Source: Marinimicrobium agarilyticum DSM 16975 (GTDB lineage: Bacteria; Pseudomonadota; Gammaproteobacteria; Pseudomonadales; Cellvibrionaceae). Taken from it: 64,000 nucleotides of DNA. Within the stretch, counting starts at the first letter, position 1, and each line of letters begins with the position of its first letter. The translations under genes were made by a program, and so were the position numbers. Below, one piece after another: positions 51,637 through 60,135 of this stretch. The notes under the pieces were generated by a model. The model worked only from the letters and a program-made list of their open reading frames with translations. It was not told the DNA's origin and searched no databases. Location of the stretch: NCBI RefSeq assembly GCF_000423345.1, contig NZ_AUHU01000006.1, positions 186,001 to 250,000 on the forward strand. Reading direction: 5' to 3'.

Positions 51637-54003
51637 TTACTTGTTGCCGCCGCAGTGACCGCAGCAGACGCTGTCACCCTGATGGGCTTCGGCCATGGCG
51701 GCGTCGGACTCAGCATAGGCGGGGGGCCAGGCTTTTTCCAGGCGCCCCGCCGCCGGCTTGCCCGATGCGTCGGGAAAGAGTACGCCCTTAACCACCTGCC
51801 AGCTCACTGCCAGAGCACCGACAATGAAAATCACATCACCAATAGTACGTATCCAGCGCAGGGTTTCCAGCAGCGGTTGCTGCAAAAAGGCTTCACTGCG
51901 AGCGTACCACAGCCCCTCGGAAGCGCTTGCCACGAACTGGATGATGCCCACCGGCAACAGGCTGGTAAACAGCATCAACACCAGTCCGCCGTTCATCCAC
52001 CAGAAGGCGGTTTTCATGAGTCGCTCGCTAAACACCATGTTGGGGCGAATGTAACGCAGGATCAACAGACCAAACCCCAGCGCCAGGAAGCCATAAACGC
52101 CGAACAACGCCGCATGAGCATGGGTGGGCGTGGTATTCAGCCCCTGTACGTAGTACAGCGAGATGGGAGGGTTGATCATAAAGCCCAGCACGCCCGCTCC
52201 CAGCATGTTCCAGAAGGCAACGGCTACGAAGAACAGCAGTGGCCACTTGATGTTCTGCATCCAGGGCGCACGGAACTTCAACCGCCAGTTCTCCCAGGCC
52301 TCATAGCCCAGAACCACCAGAGGGACCACCTCCAGCGCGCTGAAGGAAGCGCCCACCGCCATCACCGGTGTGGTGGTGCCGGAAAAGTACAGGTGGTGGA
52401 AGGTACCGGGCACGCCCCCGAGCATAAACAGTGAGGCCGAGGCCAGCGACGCGGCGGTGGCCATGGGCCGGGACACCAGCCCCATGCTGCAGAAAATGAA
52501 GGCCAGGGCGGCAGTGGCGAACACTTCGAAGAAGCCTTCTACCCACAGGTGCACCACCCACCAACGCCAGTATTCCATGATGGAAATGTGTGTGCGTTCT
52601 CCATAGGCCAGACCCGCGCCGTAGAACAGGCCAATGGCCACCACCGAAGCCGTTAACAGTACCAGCAGGTTCTTATCCCCACCCTGCTTGAGGGCCGGCA
52701 CGATGCCGCGCATCATCAGGAACAGCCAGAAAGCAATGCCGGCGACTTTCAGGATCTGCCAGAACCGGCCGAGGTCGACGTACTCATAGCCCTGATGACC
52801 CAGCCAGAAGCTCCACTCGGCAGGCATGATCTGGTTGATGGCGAAGAAGTTACCGACGAAAGACCCGACCACGACCGCAATCAATGCCCAGAACAGAATG
52901 TCCACCCCCAACTTTTGATACTTGGGATCTTTGCCGCCATTGATCACCGGCGCAAGGAACAGTCCCGCCGCCAGGAAGCCGGTAGCGATCCAGAACATGG
53001 CCGACTGAATGTGCCAGGTGCGCATCAACGAATACGGAAACCAGTCCGACGTCTGAATGCCGTAAAAACCCTGGCCTTCAATGGTGTAGTGCGCGACGAA
53101 CCCGCCCAGAAACACCTGGAAGGTAAACAGTCCCACCACGGCCAGAAGATACTTACCCAGCGCTTTTTGAGAGGGCGTAAGCGCAAAGGTGGTGATCGGG
53201 TCCTGCTTGGGTGCCTCGGGCTCTTCTTCGTCTTCTTTGCGCAGGAACGCCCAACCCCAGACCAGCCCGCCCACGCCGGCAATCAGCAAGACCACACTGG
53301 CGATGGACCAGACGATGTTCTCCGCCGTGGGCTTGTTGCCGATCAAGGGCTCATGGGGCCAGTTGTTGGTGTAGGTCGCCTCACCGGGATAGCGCTCGGT
53401 GGCGGCCGCCCAGGCCGTCCAGAAGAAAAAGTCGGTCAACTGTTCGCGCCGCTCCGCGCTGGGCATCGTGACTTCTTTCATGGCATAACTTTCGCGGGTC
53501 GGCTGAAGCGCAGGATCGCCTCCAAACAGGCGGTTGTAGTAATCCGCCGTCTGCGCCATGGCCTGAACGCGCCGCTCGGAAACGACCAGCGTATCGGTCT
53601 CGGCATTCCAGGTATTGGTGCGATAGGCCTGCTTCAATTCATATTGGAGCGCATTCTGCTCACTCCCAGTCAGTTCTTCATAACCGGCGCCGTAGGTGTC
53701 CTTTGCGGCCAGCTCCAGCCAGGCAAGCAATTCCCGGTGCAACCAGTCCGCTGTCCAGTCCGGGGCCTGGTAGGCACCGTGCCCCCAAATGGAACCCAGT
53801 TGCATACCGCCCACGGATTGCCAGGCCGTCTGACCGTCCAGAATGCTGGTCTCGGTCATGATTGTCTGGCCAGAGGCCGTTACCACCTGATCGGGGATCG
53901 GTGGCGCCTTGCGATACACCTCCATCCCGAAATACCCCAACAAGCCAAAGGTCACAGCCAGTGTGCCAATCAGCGTCCACCACAGTTTCTTGTACTTACC
54001 CAT
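51637..54003 (-). CDS. norZ: Quinol-dependent nitric oxide reductase (qNOR)
   Basis: This 788-residue inner-membrane enzyme reduces two NO to nitrous oxide with electrons from quinol. The N-terminal part (about 1-230) is the NorC-like domain without heme c that marks the quinol type; the C-terminal part is the heme-copper-oxidase-like NorB domain, with histidine-bearing segments such as WRWWVVHLWVEGFFEVFA and THAHAALFGVYGF. The C-terminus ends in an unusual cysteine cluster, VCCGHCGGNK. The ATG at 54003 overlaps the ytfE stop by 8 nt, so both are made from one NsrR-controlled mRNA. Confidence 0.94.
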   Translation of the reverse strand: MGKYKKLWWTLIGTLAVTFGLLGYFGMEVYRKAPPIPDQVVTASGQTIMTETSILDGQTAWQSVGGMQLGSIWGHGAYQAPDWTADWLHRELLAWLELAAKDTYGAGYEELTGSEQNALQYELKQAYRTNTWNAETDTLVVSERRVQAMAQTADYYNRLFGGDPALQPTRESYAMKEVTMPSAERREQLTDFFFWTAWAAATERYPGEATYTNNWPHEPLIGNKPTAENIVWSIASVVLLIAGVGGLVWGWAFLRKEDEEEPEAPKQDPITTFALTPSQKALGKYLLAVVGLFTFQVFLGGFVAHYTIEGQGFYGIQTSDWFPYSLMRTWHIQSAMFWIATGFLAAGLFLAPVINGGKDPKYQKLGVDILFWALIAVVVGSFVGNFFAINQIMPAEWSFWLGHQGYEYVDLGRFWQILKVAGIAFWLFLMMRGIVPALKQGGDKNLLVLLTASVVAIGLFYGAGLAYGERTHISIMEYWRWWVVHLWVEGFFEVFATAALAFIFCSMGLVSRPMATAASLASASLFMLGGVPGTFHHLYFSGTTTPVMAVGASFSALEVVPLVVLGYEAWENWRLKFRAPWMQNIKWPLLFFVAVAFWNMLGAGVLGFMINPPISLYYVQGLNTTPTHAHAALFGVYGFLALGFGLLILRYIRPNMVFSERLMKTAFWWMNGGLVLMLFTSLLPVGIIQFVASASEGLWYARSEAFLQQPLLETLRWIRTIGDVIFIVGALAVSWQVVKGVLFPDASGKPAAGRLEKAWPPAYAESDAAMAEAHQGDSVCCGHCGGNK

Positions 54004-54679
54004 TTGCCGCAGCCCCCAGCCCGTCAATACGATCAAATAAAATGTTGTTTTCCAGATGGATGTGGTCCATTAAGTCGACCTCGAGCGATGCCAATCCCAC
54101 GTAAAGCGCTCGCCAGGTGTTACAGGCCCCGACGGGGAGGTTGATGCCCCGAGTCAGCTCATGGATTCGGCGCAGCCCTTGGGCGTGCTCATCGTGTTCG
54201 TGGCGCATCATGTTCACCGGCCCCGTGGCCATCCCCAGCATGCCCCGGGCAATCATGGGGAAGAGAATCTGCTCTTCTTTATCCATATGGCTCTCCAGCT
54301 CGGCAACCATCGCTTCCAGATGATTCGCCAAGCCGCTGGGGCACTCGGGGTGGCCGCCGTGAACCAGCTCAACCCGCTGACTGAGACGAATCAGTTCCGG
54401 CAGCTGTTGGCGATGCACGTCGTGATAACGAGTCAAGATATGCTCAATCAGTTCGCTATCGCCCGCCTCCGCCCAGTTGCCTCGGGCACCCTTCGCCTGG
54501 GCGTGTAAAAGGTCCAGTTCAGCAACCAGTGCGCCCGGATCCACCCCCTTGCGCTCAAGTGCATGGGAAAGCGTCTGTTTCCCCCCACAACAAAAATCCA
54601 GGCCGTAGCCATGAAATACGCCAGTGGCGCCGGGTAACTCCCGGGCAATATCACCGACCGATTGCGTCAGCCAACTCAT
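53996..54679 (-). CDS. ytfE: Iron-sulfur cluster repair di-iron protein YtfE/DnrN (RIC)
   Basis: This 227-residue cytoplasmic protein repairs Fe-S clusters damaged by NO. An N-terminal ScdA-type domain with LDFCCGGKQTLSHAL precedes the hemerythrin-like di-iron domain (about 80-220) with histidines in HILTRYHDVHRQQLP, MDKEEQILFP and RHEHDEHAQGLRRIH and HIHLENNILFD. The ATG at 54679 follows GGGGGAG. It is first in an operon with norZ and has an NsrR-like box 47-69 bp upstream. Confidence 0.94.
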   Translation of the reverse strand: MSWLTQSVGDIARELPGATGVFHGYGLDFCCGGKQTLSHALERKGVDPGALVAELDLLHAQAKGARGNWAEAGDSELIEHILTRYHDVHRQQLPELIRLSQRVELVHGGHPECPSGLANHLEAMVAELESHMDKEEQILFPMIARGMLGMATGPVNMMRHEHDEHAQGLRRIHELTRGINLPVGACNTWRALYVGLASLEVDLMDHIHLENNILFDRIDGLGAAANG

Positions 54680-54725
54680 AGGCGGCTCCCCCTTCCGGTT
54701 GCAGCACATCATCGAAGCATCCCTT

Positions 54726-54748
54726 AAGATGCATAAACTTTACATCTT
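54726..54748. promoter_or_regulatory. NsrR-like box upstream of ytfE-norZ
   Basis: Perfect outer arms AAGATG and CATCTT with the 11-bp centre of NsrR sites; 18 of 23 consensus positions match. It ends 47 bp before the ytfE start codon. Confidence 0.7.
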
Positions 54749-54808
54749 TACAAAGAATACCGCCCCAAGAAAAAGAAGTAAAACAAATTCATCTTTAAAT
54801 ACCCCTAT

Positions 54809-54824
54809 TACCCCATCAGAGGTA
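54809..54824. promoter_or_regulatory. NarL-type 7-2-7 site in the ytfE/ybaN spacer
   Basis: TACCCCA (6 of 7) and AGAGGTA (7 of 7) with a 2-bp spacer match 13 of 14 NarL positions. A further perfect heptamer TACCCCT is at 54800-54806. Nitrate control may add to NsrR control in this divergent region. Confidence 0.55.
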
Positions 54825-54893
54825 GCGGGGCATCGCCCGCGCGGGAGAGGGAGCCACCCTTTAGTGGAAATAGACGTTGAAGAGGCTCTTTAA

Positions 54894-54916
54894 AAGATAT
54901 ATTATTTTTACATGTT
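54894..54916. promoter_or_regulatory. NsrR-like box upstream of ybaN-nnrS-nsrR
   Basis: The site AAGATATAT...ACATGTT matches 17 of 23 NsrR consensus positions. It ends 56 bp before the ybaN start, giving NsrR autoregulation of its own operon. Confidence 0.5.
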
Positions 54917-54972
54917 TAAATCCCTTGTTGGTGGTACCCTGCGGGATCCACTGGACATCGTCAGGAGCCGGT

Positions 54973-55356
54973 ATGAGCGGAACACAATGGTGGCAGAACA
55001 CCCGCCGACTACCCTGGTTGCTGGTAGCCTGGCTCAGCATTGGACTGGGAGCTGTCGGCGCCCTGCTGCCGGTACTGCCCACGACGCCATTCCTGCTGGT
55101 AGCCGCCTGGGCGGCTCCCAAAGGTTCCCCCAGGCTGCATGGCTGGCTGAGTAGCCACCGGCAATTTGGACCGCTACTGCGTGCCTGGCATACCCGGCGC
55201 GCGGTCCCCAGGCGAGCCAAGTGGTTCGCACCGGCATTAATGCTCGGCAGCCTGATCTTGATGGCGCTGACAGGGGTAGCTCCGGTAGTACTGCTTGCGC
55301 TGGTAGGCCTGTTCTGCGCCGTAACAATTTATCTGTTCAGCCGCCCCGACGCCTGA
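54973..55356 (+). CDS. ybaN: YbaN-family (DUF454) membrane protein
   Basis: This 127-residue inner-membrane protein has the DUF454 pattern: GAVGALLPVLPTTPFLLVAA after a first membrane segment, HSWL-type motif as LHGWLSSHRQFG, and two C-terminal membrane helices. Function is unknown. The ATG at 54973 follows CAGGAG; the longer open frame starting at 54877 would overlap the NsrR-like box. It heads an operon with nnrS and nsrR. Confidence 0.85.
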   Translation: MSGTQWWQNTRRLPWLLVAWLSIGLGAVGALLPVLPTTPFLLVAAWAAPKGSPRLHGWLSSHRQFGPLLRAWHTRRAVPRRAKWFAPALMLGSLILMALTGVAPVVLLALVGLFCAVTIYLFSRPDA

Positions 55357-55386
55357 TGGCTCGGGGACGAAACCGAGGAGCTATTC

Positions 55387-56565
55387 ATGCCCCAACGCAA
55401 CGCCCTGCTCTGCTACCCTTTTCGTCCGTTTTTTATTCTGACGGGCCTGTACGCCATAGTGGTGGTGTTGGCCTGGGTCGGGTTTCTGTTTGGCGGCTGG
55501 CCTCTGCCGCTGGGCTGGTCACCCCTGCAATGGCACAGCCATGAAATGATCTACGGCTTCGTTACGGCCGCCACCGCCGGGTTTCTACTCACGGCCATGT
55601 GCAATTGGACGGGCGCTCCCCCACTTCAAGGTAAAGGCCTGTTAGCACTGGTAATGCTCTGGCTGGCCGGGCGCCTTGTCTTCTGGTTCGCCGGTTGGCT
55701 GCCCGGTTGGCTGGTGGCCGCGGTGGATCTGGCTTTTCTACCGGTGGTTGCAATCTATGCCGCTCGTGTGTTGTTACGCTACGGCAACAAGCGCAACCTG
55801 ATTTTAGTGGCGGTGCTAGCCGCGCTGACCGTCGGCAACCTGCTCATGCACCTGGGGTTTTCCGGCGGCAGCATGCATTGGTTAAAGCTCGGGCAGGGCC
55901 TGGGACTCGATATCATAACGTTAATGATTGTGGTCATTGCCGGGCGCATTACGCCGGCGTTCACGGCCAACTGGTTAAGAGGCCAGGGGGAACCGGCTGA
56001 ACGGGTTGTTAAATCCACAACCGTCACTGGCCTGGCAATGGCCAGCGTGGCCTTACTGGCCGTATTGGCGTTGTTGCCACTACCCGCTTGGTGCGAAGCG
56101 CTGGCTGCTCTGTTTGCGGGGGGAGTGAACGCTCTGAGACTATACCAGTGGCGGGGGTGGCTGGCGTGGCGTGAGCCACTGCTGTGGATCCTGCACTTGG
56201 CCTACGGATGGGTGGTCCTCGCGCTGCTGCTGCGCGGGGTCAGCGGTTTTTATCCGGCCATACCCGACACGCTGTGGCAGCACTCGCTGGCCTTGGGGGG
56301 CATTGGAACACTGATCCTCGGGGTGATGAGCCGGGTCGCCGTCGGCCATACAGGGCGACCCATGAAGTTGCCGCCTTATGGCCGTTTGATGATTTGGGCC
56401 ATTATTGCCGCCACCGTTTTGCGTCTGTTGGCAGCCAACCAGTGGATTGATTACCGCATTGGGGTAACCTTGTCCGCGCTGAGCTGGATTTTGGCCTTCA
56501 GCTTGTTTGTCGTGCTTTACGCACCCATGTTAACTCAACCCCGGGCCGACAACCGCCCAGGCTAA
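55387..56565 (+). CDS. nnrS: NnrS family heme-copper membrane protein
   Basis: NnrS is an inner-membrane protein linked to tolerance of NO and nitrosative stress and found in many NsrR regulons. The 392-residue chain has about 12 membrane segments, the start CYPFRPFFILTGLYA and the motifs WHSHEMIYGFVTAATAGFLL and GVMSRVAVGHTGRP. GAGGAG precedes the ATG. It is 30 nt after ybaN and 12 nt before nsrR. Confidence 0.93.
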   Translation: MPQRNALLCYPFRPFFILTGLYAIVVVLAWVGFLFGGWPLPLGWSPLQWHSHEMIYGFVTAATAGFLLTAMCNWTGAPPLQGKGLLALVMLWLAGRLVFWFAGWLPGWLVAAVDLAFLPVVAIYAARVLLRYGNKRNLILVAVLAALTVGNLLMHLGFSGGSMHWLKLGQGLGLDIITLMIVVIAGRITPAFTANWLRGQGEPAERVVKSTTVTGLAMASVALLAVLALLPLPAWCEALAALFAGGVNALRLYQWRGWLAWREPLLWILHLAYGWVVLALLLRGVSGFYPAIPDTLWQHSLALGGIGTLILGVMSRVAVGHTGRPMKLPPYGRLMIWAIIAATVLRLLAANQWIDYRIGVTLSALSWILAFSLFVVLYAPMLTQPRADNRPG

Positions 56566-56577
56566 CCGAGGTCATTC

Positions 56578-57015
56578 ATGCACATTACCCGTTACACCGA
56601 CTACTCTTTACGGGTGCTGATGTACGTGGCCCTGAAGGGCGAGGCGCTATCCACTATTCGCGAAATCGCCGAGAGCTACGATATTTCCAAAAACCATTTG
56701 ATGAAAGTGGTGCAGGAGTTGAACAGTAAGGGCTACCTGCACGCCATTCGGGGCAAAAACGGGGGGCTGCGCTTACGTGGCACGCCAGAGGAAATTAACC
56801 TCGGTGAGCTCATTCGAAGCACCGAACAGGATCTCACCCTGGTGGAGTGCTTTGGCAGTGGAAGCCAGTGCGCCCTGACACCGGCCTGCCGGCTCAAAGG
56901 GGTCTTGGCCGAGTCGCTGGAGGCGTTTTTCCGAGTACTGGACAGCTACACCCTGGCAGACCTGGTTTACCCCGAAAACGCTCGGGAAATGAAACAGTTA
57001 CTGCGTATGCCCTGA
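56578..57015 (+). CDS. nsrR: NO-responsive Rrf2-family repressor NsrR
   Basis: NsrR is an Fe-S-cluster repressor that loses DNA binding on reaction with NO. The 145-residue protein starts MHITRYTDYSLRVLMYVAL, has the winged helix (ISKNHLMKVVQELNSKGYL, IRGKNGGLRL) and three cluster cysteines in ECFGSGSQCALTPACRLK with the C-x5-C-x5-C spacing of NsrR. It ends an operon with ybaN and nnrS, and NsrR-like boxes occur at several promoters in the window. Its 3' end overlaps the convergent gene at 56998 by 18 nt. Confidence 0.94.
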   Translation: MHITRYTDYSLRVLMYVALKGEALSTIREIAESYDISKNHLMKVVQELNSKGYLHAIRGKNGGLRLRGTPEEINLGELIRSTEQDLTLVECFGSGSQCALTPACRLKGVLAESLEAFFRVLDSYTLADLVYPENAREMKQLLRMP

Positions 57016-57897
57016 ACGGGCCACACCAAAACGCAGCCGCCGCGGGCGCTCCCCCGCCGGCAAGTGGCTGCCGCCGAGCTTGTCCCACAGCGTCAGGCAG
57101 GTACCAAAATTGCGGTCTCGGTGCTCCGGCGCCGCGCTGTGGTGCAACTGGTGCTGGGCCGGGCTGATCAGCCAGCGCTCCAACGGCCCGAAAGTAAACC
57201 AGATGTGGCTATGGCGCAGATTGGCGCCCAGGAAATTAAACGCGAAGCCGAGAACATCCACACCAAGAACATCCAGGCCACTCAACCGCCCGCCGAACAG
57301 ATAGACAAAAACCCCACTGACGCCTCCAAAGACCACCAACCCACGGAGGTAATAGGCGGTCATTTCCAGCGGATGCACCCGAAACAGAGTCAAAGGCGTC
57401 AGTCGCCGGGCGCTATGATGGACACGGTGAAAACGCCACAGCCAGGGCACTCGGTGCATGGTCCGGTGCAAGGCGAAGCGGCTGAGGTCTTCCACCAGAA
57501 AGAACACCAGGGTGTAGCTCAGGGCAATCGCCAGCCAGTGCCAGTGGAATGTAGGGGCGTTCCCCAAATGCGTCTGCAGAGTGCGGGCCACCCAGAGCGT
57601 GGCCATCAGGTGACTACCCAGCAAGGGGACAATCAGTAGCAGCCGCAGCACGCCGTTACCCACCATCAGCCCCAGATCAGTGGCAGTGGAACGGTTGAAC
57701 CAGTGGCGACGGGAAAAGAGAGTCCGGCGCAGGCTGCGCCAAAAGCTTCCCTGCCGTTGGCGGCGATACTGAAGATAGAGCGCGACCAACGCCATCGCAC
57801 CCGCCGAAACCCAGAACAACCAATACATACGACTGGCCGGGTTCAGCGGGTAGTTCAGGGGCGCGGTCAGCGCCTGCCACCACTGCATCTCAAGCAC
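56998..57897 (-). CDS. Fatty-acid-hydroxylase/sterol-desaturase family protein
   Basis: This 299-residue membrane protein has several hydrophobic segments and the histidine boxes of the fatty acid hydroxylase superfamily: LHRTMH, HRVHHS and HQLHHS, expected to bind a di-iron centre that hydroxylates or desaturates lipids with O2. The start may be GTG at 57897 or ATG at 57888. It lies 16 nt downstream of the TonB receptor gene, so it is probably last in that operon. Substrate unknown. Confidence 0.85.
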   Translation of the reverse strand: MLEMQWWQALTAPLNYPLNPASRMYWLFWVSAGAMALVALYLQYRRQRQGSFWRSLRRTLFSRRHWFNRSTATDLGLMVGNGVLRLLLIVPLLGSHLMATLWVARTLQTHLGNAPTFHWHWLAIALSYTLVFFLVEDLSRFALHRTMHRVPWLWRFHRVHHSARRLTPLTLFRVHPLEMTAYYLRGLVVFGGVSGVFVYLFGGRLSGLDVLGVDVLGFAFNFLGANLRHSHIWFTFGPLERWLISPAQHQLHHSAAPEHRDRNFGTCLTLWDKLGGSHLPAGERPRRLRFGVARSGHTQ

Positions 57898-57913
57898 GCC
57901 GATCAGCCCTCAC

Positions 57914-60127
57914 TCAGAATCGGTAGGTCACACCCGCCTGCACCGTGCGCGGGGCATTGGGGCGGGCGCCGAAGGGGCGGCGAGAGACCAGCTCACGCTC
58001 ATCGGTGAGGTTGTCCACCACCAGTTGCAGACTCAGATCCGAAGACCAATCGTAGCGTGCGGACACATCGACGGTGGTGTAAGCCGAGAGGCGGTCGCGC
58101 CCGGTCGGCTCGCCTTGCCCGGGCCGGTCACGCATTTCGCCAGAGTACTTCAGCGCAAGATCGACCTGCCAATCCAACGCCATCAGACCGATGCCGATGC
58201 GGGCCTGATGATCGGGCGTGTATGGCAGCTCATCTCCGGCTCGCACCGCGCCCCACTGGGAAAAGCCCGAGGTAAACTCACTCTGAAAAGCGGTTTCGGT
58301 ATAGGTGTAGGCCAGGCTCAGGGGTACGCCAACCCGGTCGCTGAGCGAAAGCATCCAGTCCCCGGTCAACTCCAGACCGGCAATTTCCACTCGCCCACCG
58401 TTGAACTCCTCCCCCGGCTCGCAACCGGCATCGGACACCCGGCAGCGACCGAGCAGATTATCGTAGTCGCTGAAAAAGCCGATGGCGTCCAGGGTCAACT
58501 CCCCGGCCTGATAGCGAAAGCCATATTCGAGGTTTAGGCTCTCTTCCGGTTCAACCGAATCGTCGGCGCCGGGTCCCGTGGGAGAAAACCCTTTGTTGAC
58601 CCCCACGAGCAGCCCCAGGTTATCCGTCCACTCATAAAAGACGCCGGCACCGGGAATGACAATCTCCTGGGTGTTGCCGCGGCGGCCGCCATCGACGCGA
58701 CTTTCCACCTCCCCTTCAATGTGCTCGGCGCGCAGACCCAGATTGATTTTCCAGGGGCCGCGGCGCAGTTCGTCGCTCACAAACAGGGCCCAGGCATCGG
58801 TTTCCGCCCGGTTATCGGTTTTCAGGGGCCGGTCACTTTCACCATCAAACACCAGCGTGCCGTCTTGTACCCGGTAGCCAAAAGGTTGATGACTCCGGTC
58901 GACATAATCGTGATGGAAGCGCAGACCTATGGCCATTTCGTGCTGCCACTGACCCAGGCCCAATTGGTGCTGGATTTCAGTTTCCAGCCCTTGGGATCCG
59001 TACTCACGGGCGTTGTCGGTCACATCGAGCCGATCTGACAGACGATCGCTGGAGTTGATCTGCCCCCGCAACAGGGACAGTTGCCGACCAAAGATCTCGG
59101 GACGCTCGAAAACGCTGCCCGCACTCAGGTTCGAGGAGTAATCACCCTCATCCGCGGGGGCGGCAAAAAAGCCGTCCACCTTTTTCCAGGAACGATCAAA
59201 GCGGTTTAGGTACAGCTTGTTGATCCACTGCCAACCGGAAAGGAAACGGGCTTGGTGCAGCAGGTGCGCCTGAGTGTGCTCGGATTCGAACCGGTCGGCG
59301 GCACTTCCCAGGTAGCGACGATCCGGGTTGATTTCAAAGTCCTCATCGGTCAACCCCAGATAGGTTTCATTGGAGTCCTCATCCGCATAACCCAGTTTCA
59401 GAACCACGCTCTGCGCAATAGGAACGCCGGGGCGGGACTCCCACCCCAGTTTGACGTTGAGATCGTTGCGCTCAAACCCCGTATCGTCGCCGCTATCCAA
59501 CGCCTTGAAGCCGTCGGCGCCATAATTGAGAAAGTCCACTCGGTAGCTGAACTGCTCTTGGCGATCGGCGTAGACCAGCCGCCCTTTCCGATAGCCATCG
59601 GTGCCAGCACTGAGCGACACCTGACCTTCGCGCTCAGAAGGCAGCGGCGCGGTGACCAGGTTGATGGCACCGCCCACGGTATGGGGGCCATAGTGAATCG
59701 CCGCGGGGCCCTTGAATACCTCCACCGCGCTCATCCGATTGACGTTCGGCACGTAGTAGGCCGCCGGCGCCGAGTATGGCGCCGGCGCGATCAGGATGCC
59801 GTCTTCCATCAGCGTGATTTTCTGACTGCGCTCGGCGGTGGCGCCGCGAATGCCGATATTGGGCCGCAAGCCATAGCCGTCTTCGGTGCGGATATAAACA
59901 CCGGGCACTTGGGTCAGCAGTTCATTGATATCGGTCTGGTCAAACCGGGCAATTGCCTCCTCGTCGAGAAAGCTCGCGGAACCCGCCGTCGAACGCACGG
60001 CGTCAGCACCGCCCGTGACCAGTATTTCCTGATAGACCAGTTGGGGAAGCTCAATGTCCTGAGCGCTGGCCAAGCCGCCAACCAGGGTCAATAACAAAGG
60101 CGTATATTTCAGTGGAGTCATGTTCAT
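57914..60127 (-). CDS. TonB-dependent iron-type receptor
   Basis: This 737-residue outer-membrane receptor has a signal peptide ending near LASAQ, a plug domain (about 30-160, with EVFKGPAAIHYGPHTVGGAINL) and a barrel ending in AGVTYRF. The pattern is that of FecA-like or siderophore receptors. It lies 8 nt downstream of the imelysin gene. With the DUF4856 and imelysin lipoproteins and a Fur-like site upstream of the operon, iron uptake is the likely role. Confidence 0.9.
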   Translation of the reverse strand: MNMTPLKYTPLLLTLVGGLASAQDIELPQLVYQEILVTGGADAVRSTAGSASFLDEEAIARFDQTDINELLTQVPGVYIRTEDGYGLRPNIGIRGATAERSQKITLMEDGILIAPAPYSAPAAYYVPNVNRMSAVEVFKGPAAIHYGPHTVGGAINLVTAPLPSEREGQVSLSAGTDGYRKGRLVYADRQEQFSYRVDFLNYGADGFKALDSGDDTGFERNDLNVKLGWESRPGVPIAQSVVLKLGYADEDSNETYLGLTDEDFEINPDRRYLGSAADRFESEHTQAHLLHQARFLSGWQWINKLYLNRFDRSWKKVDGFFAAPADEGDYSSNLSAGSVFERPEIFGRQLSLLRGQINSSDRLSDRLDVTDNAREYGSQGLETEIQHQLGLGQWQHEMAIGLRFHHDYVDRSHQPFGYRVQDGTLVFDGESDRPLKTDNRAETDAWALFVSDELRRGPWKINLGLRAEHIEGEVESRVDGGRRGNTQEIVIPGAGVFYEWTDNLGLLVGVNKGFSPTGPGADDSVEPEESLNLEYGFRYQAGELTLDAIGFFSDYDNLLGRCRVSDAGCEPGEEFNGGRVEIAGLELTGDWMLSLSDRVGVPLSLAYTYTETAFQSEFTSGFSQWGAVRAGDELPYTPDHQARIGIGLMALDWQVDLALKYSGEMRDRPGQGEPTGRDRLSAYTTVDVSARYDWSSDLSLQLVVDNLTDERELVSRRPFGARPNAPRTVQAGVTYRF

Positions 60128-60135
60128 TCCCGCGA

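Noticed and set aside
52795-54144. Plus-strand open frame of 449 codons opposite norZ
   Set aside because: The norZ reading is certain and the opposite frame shows low-complexity basic sequence.
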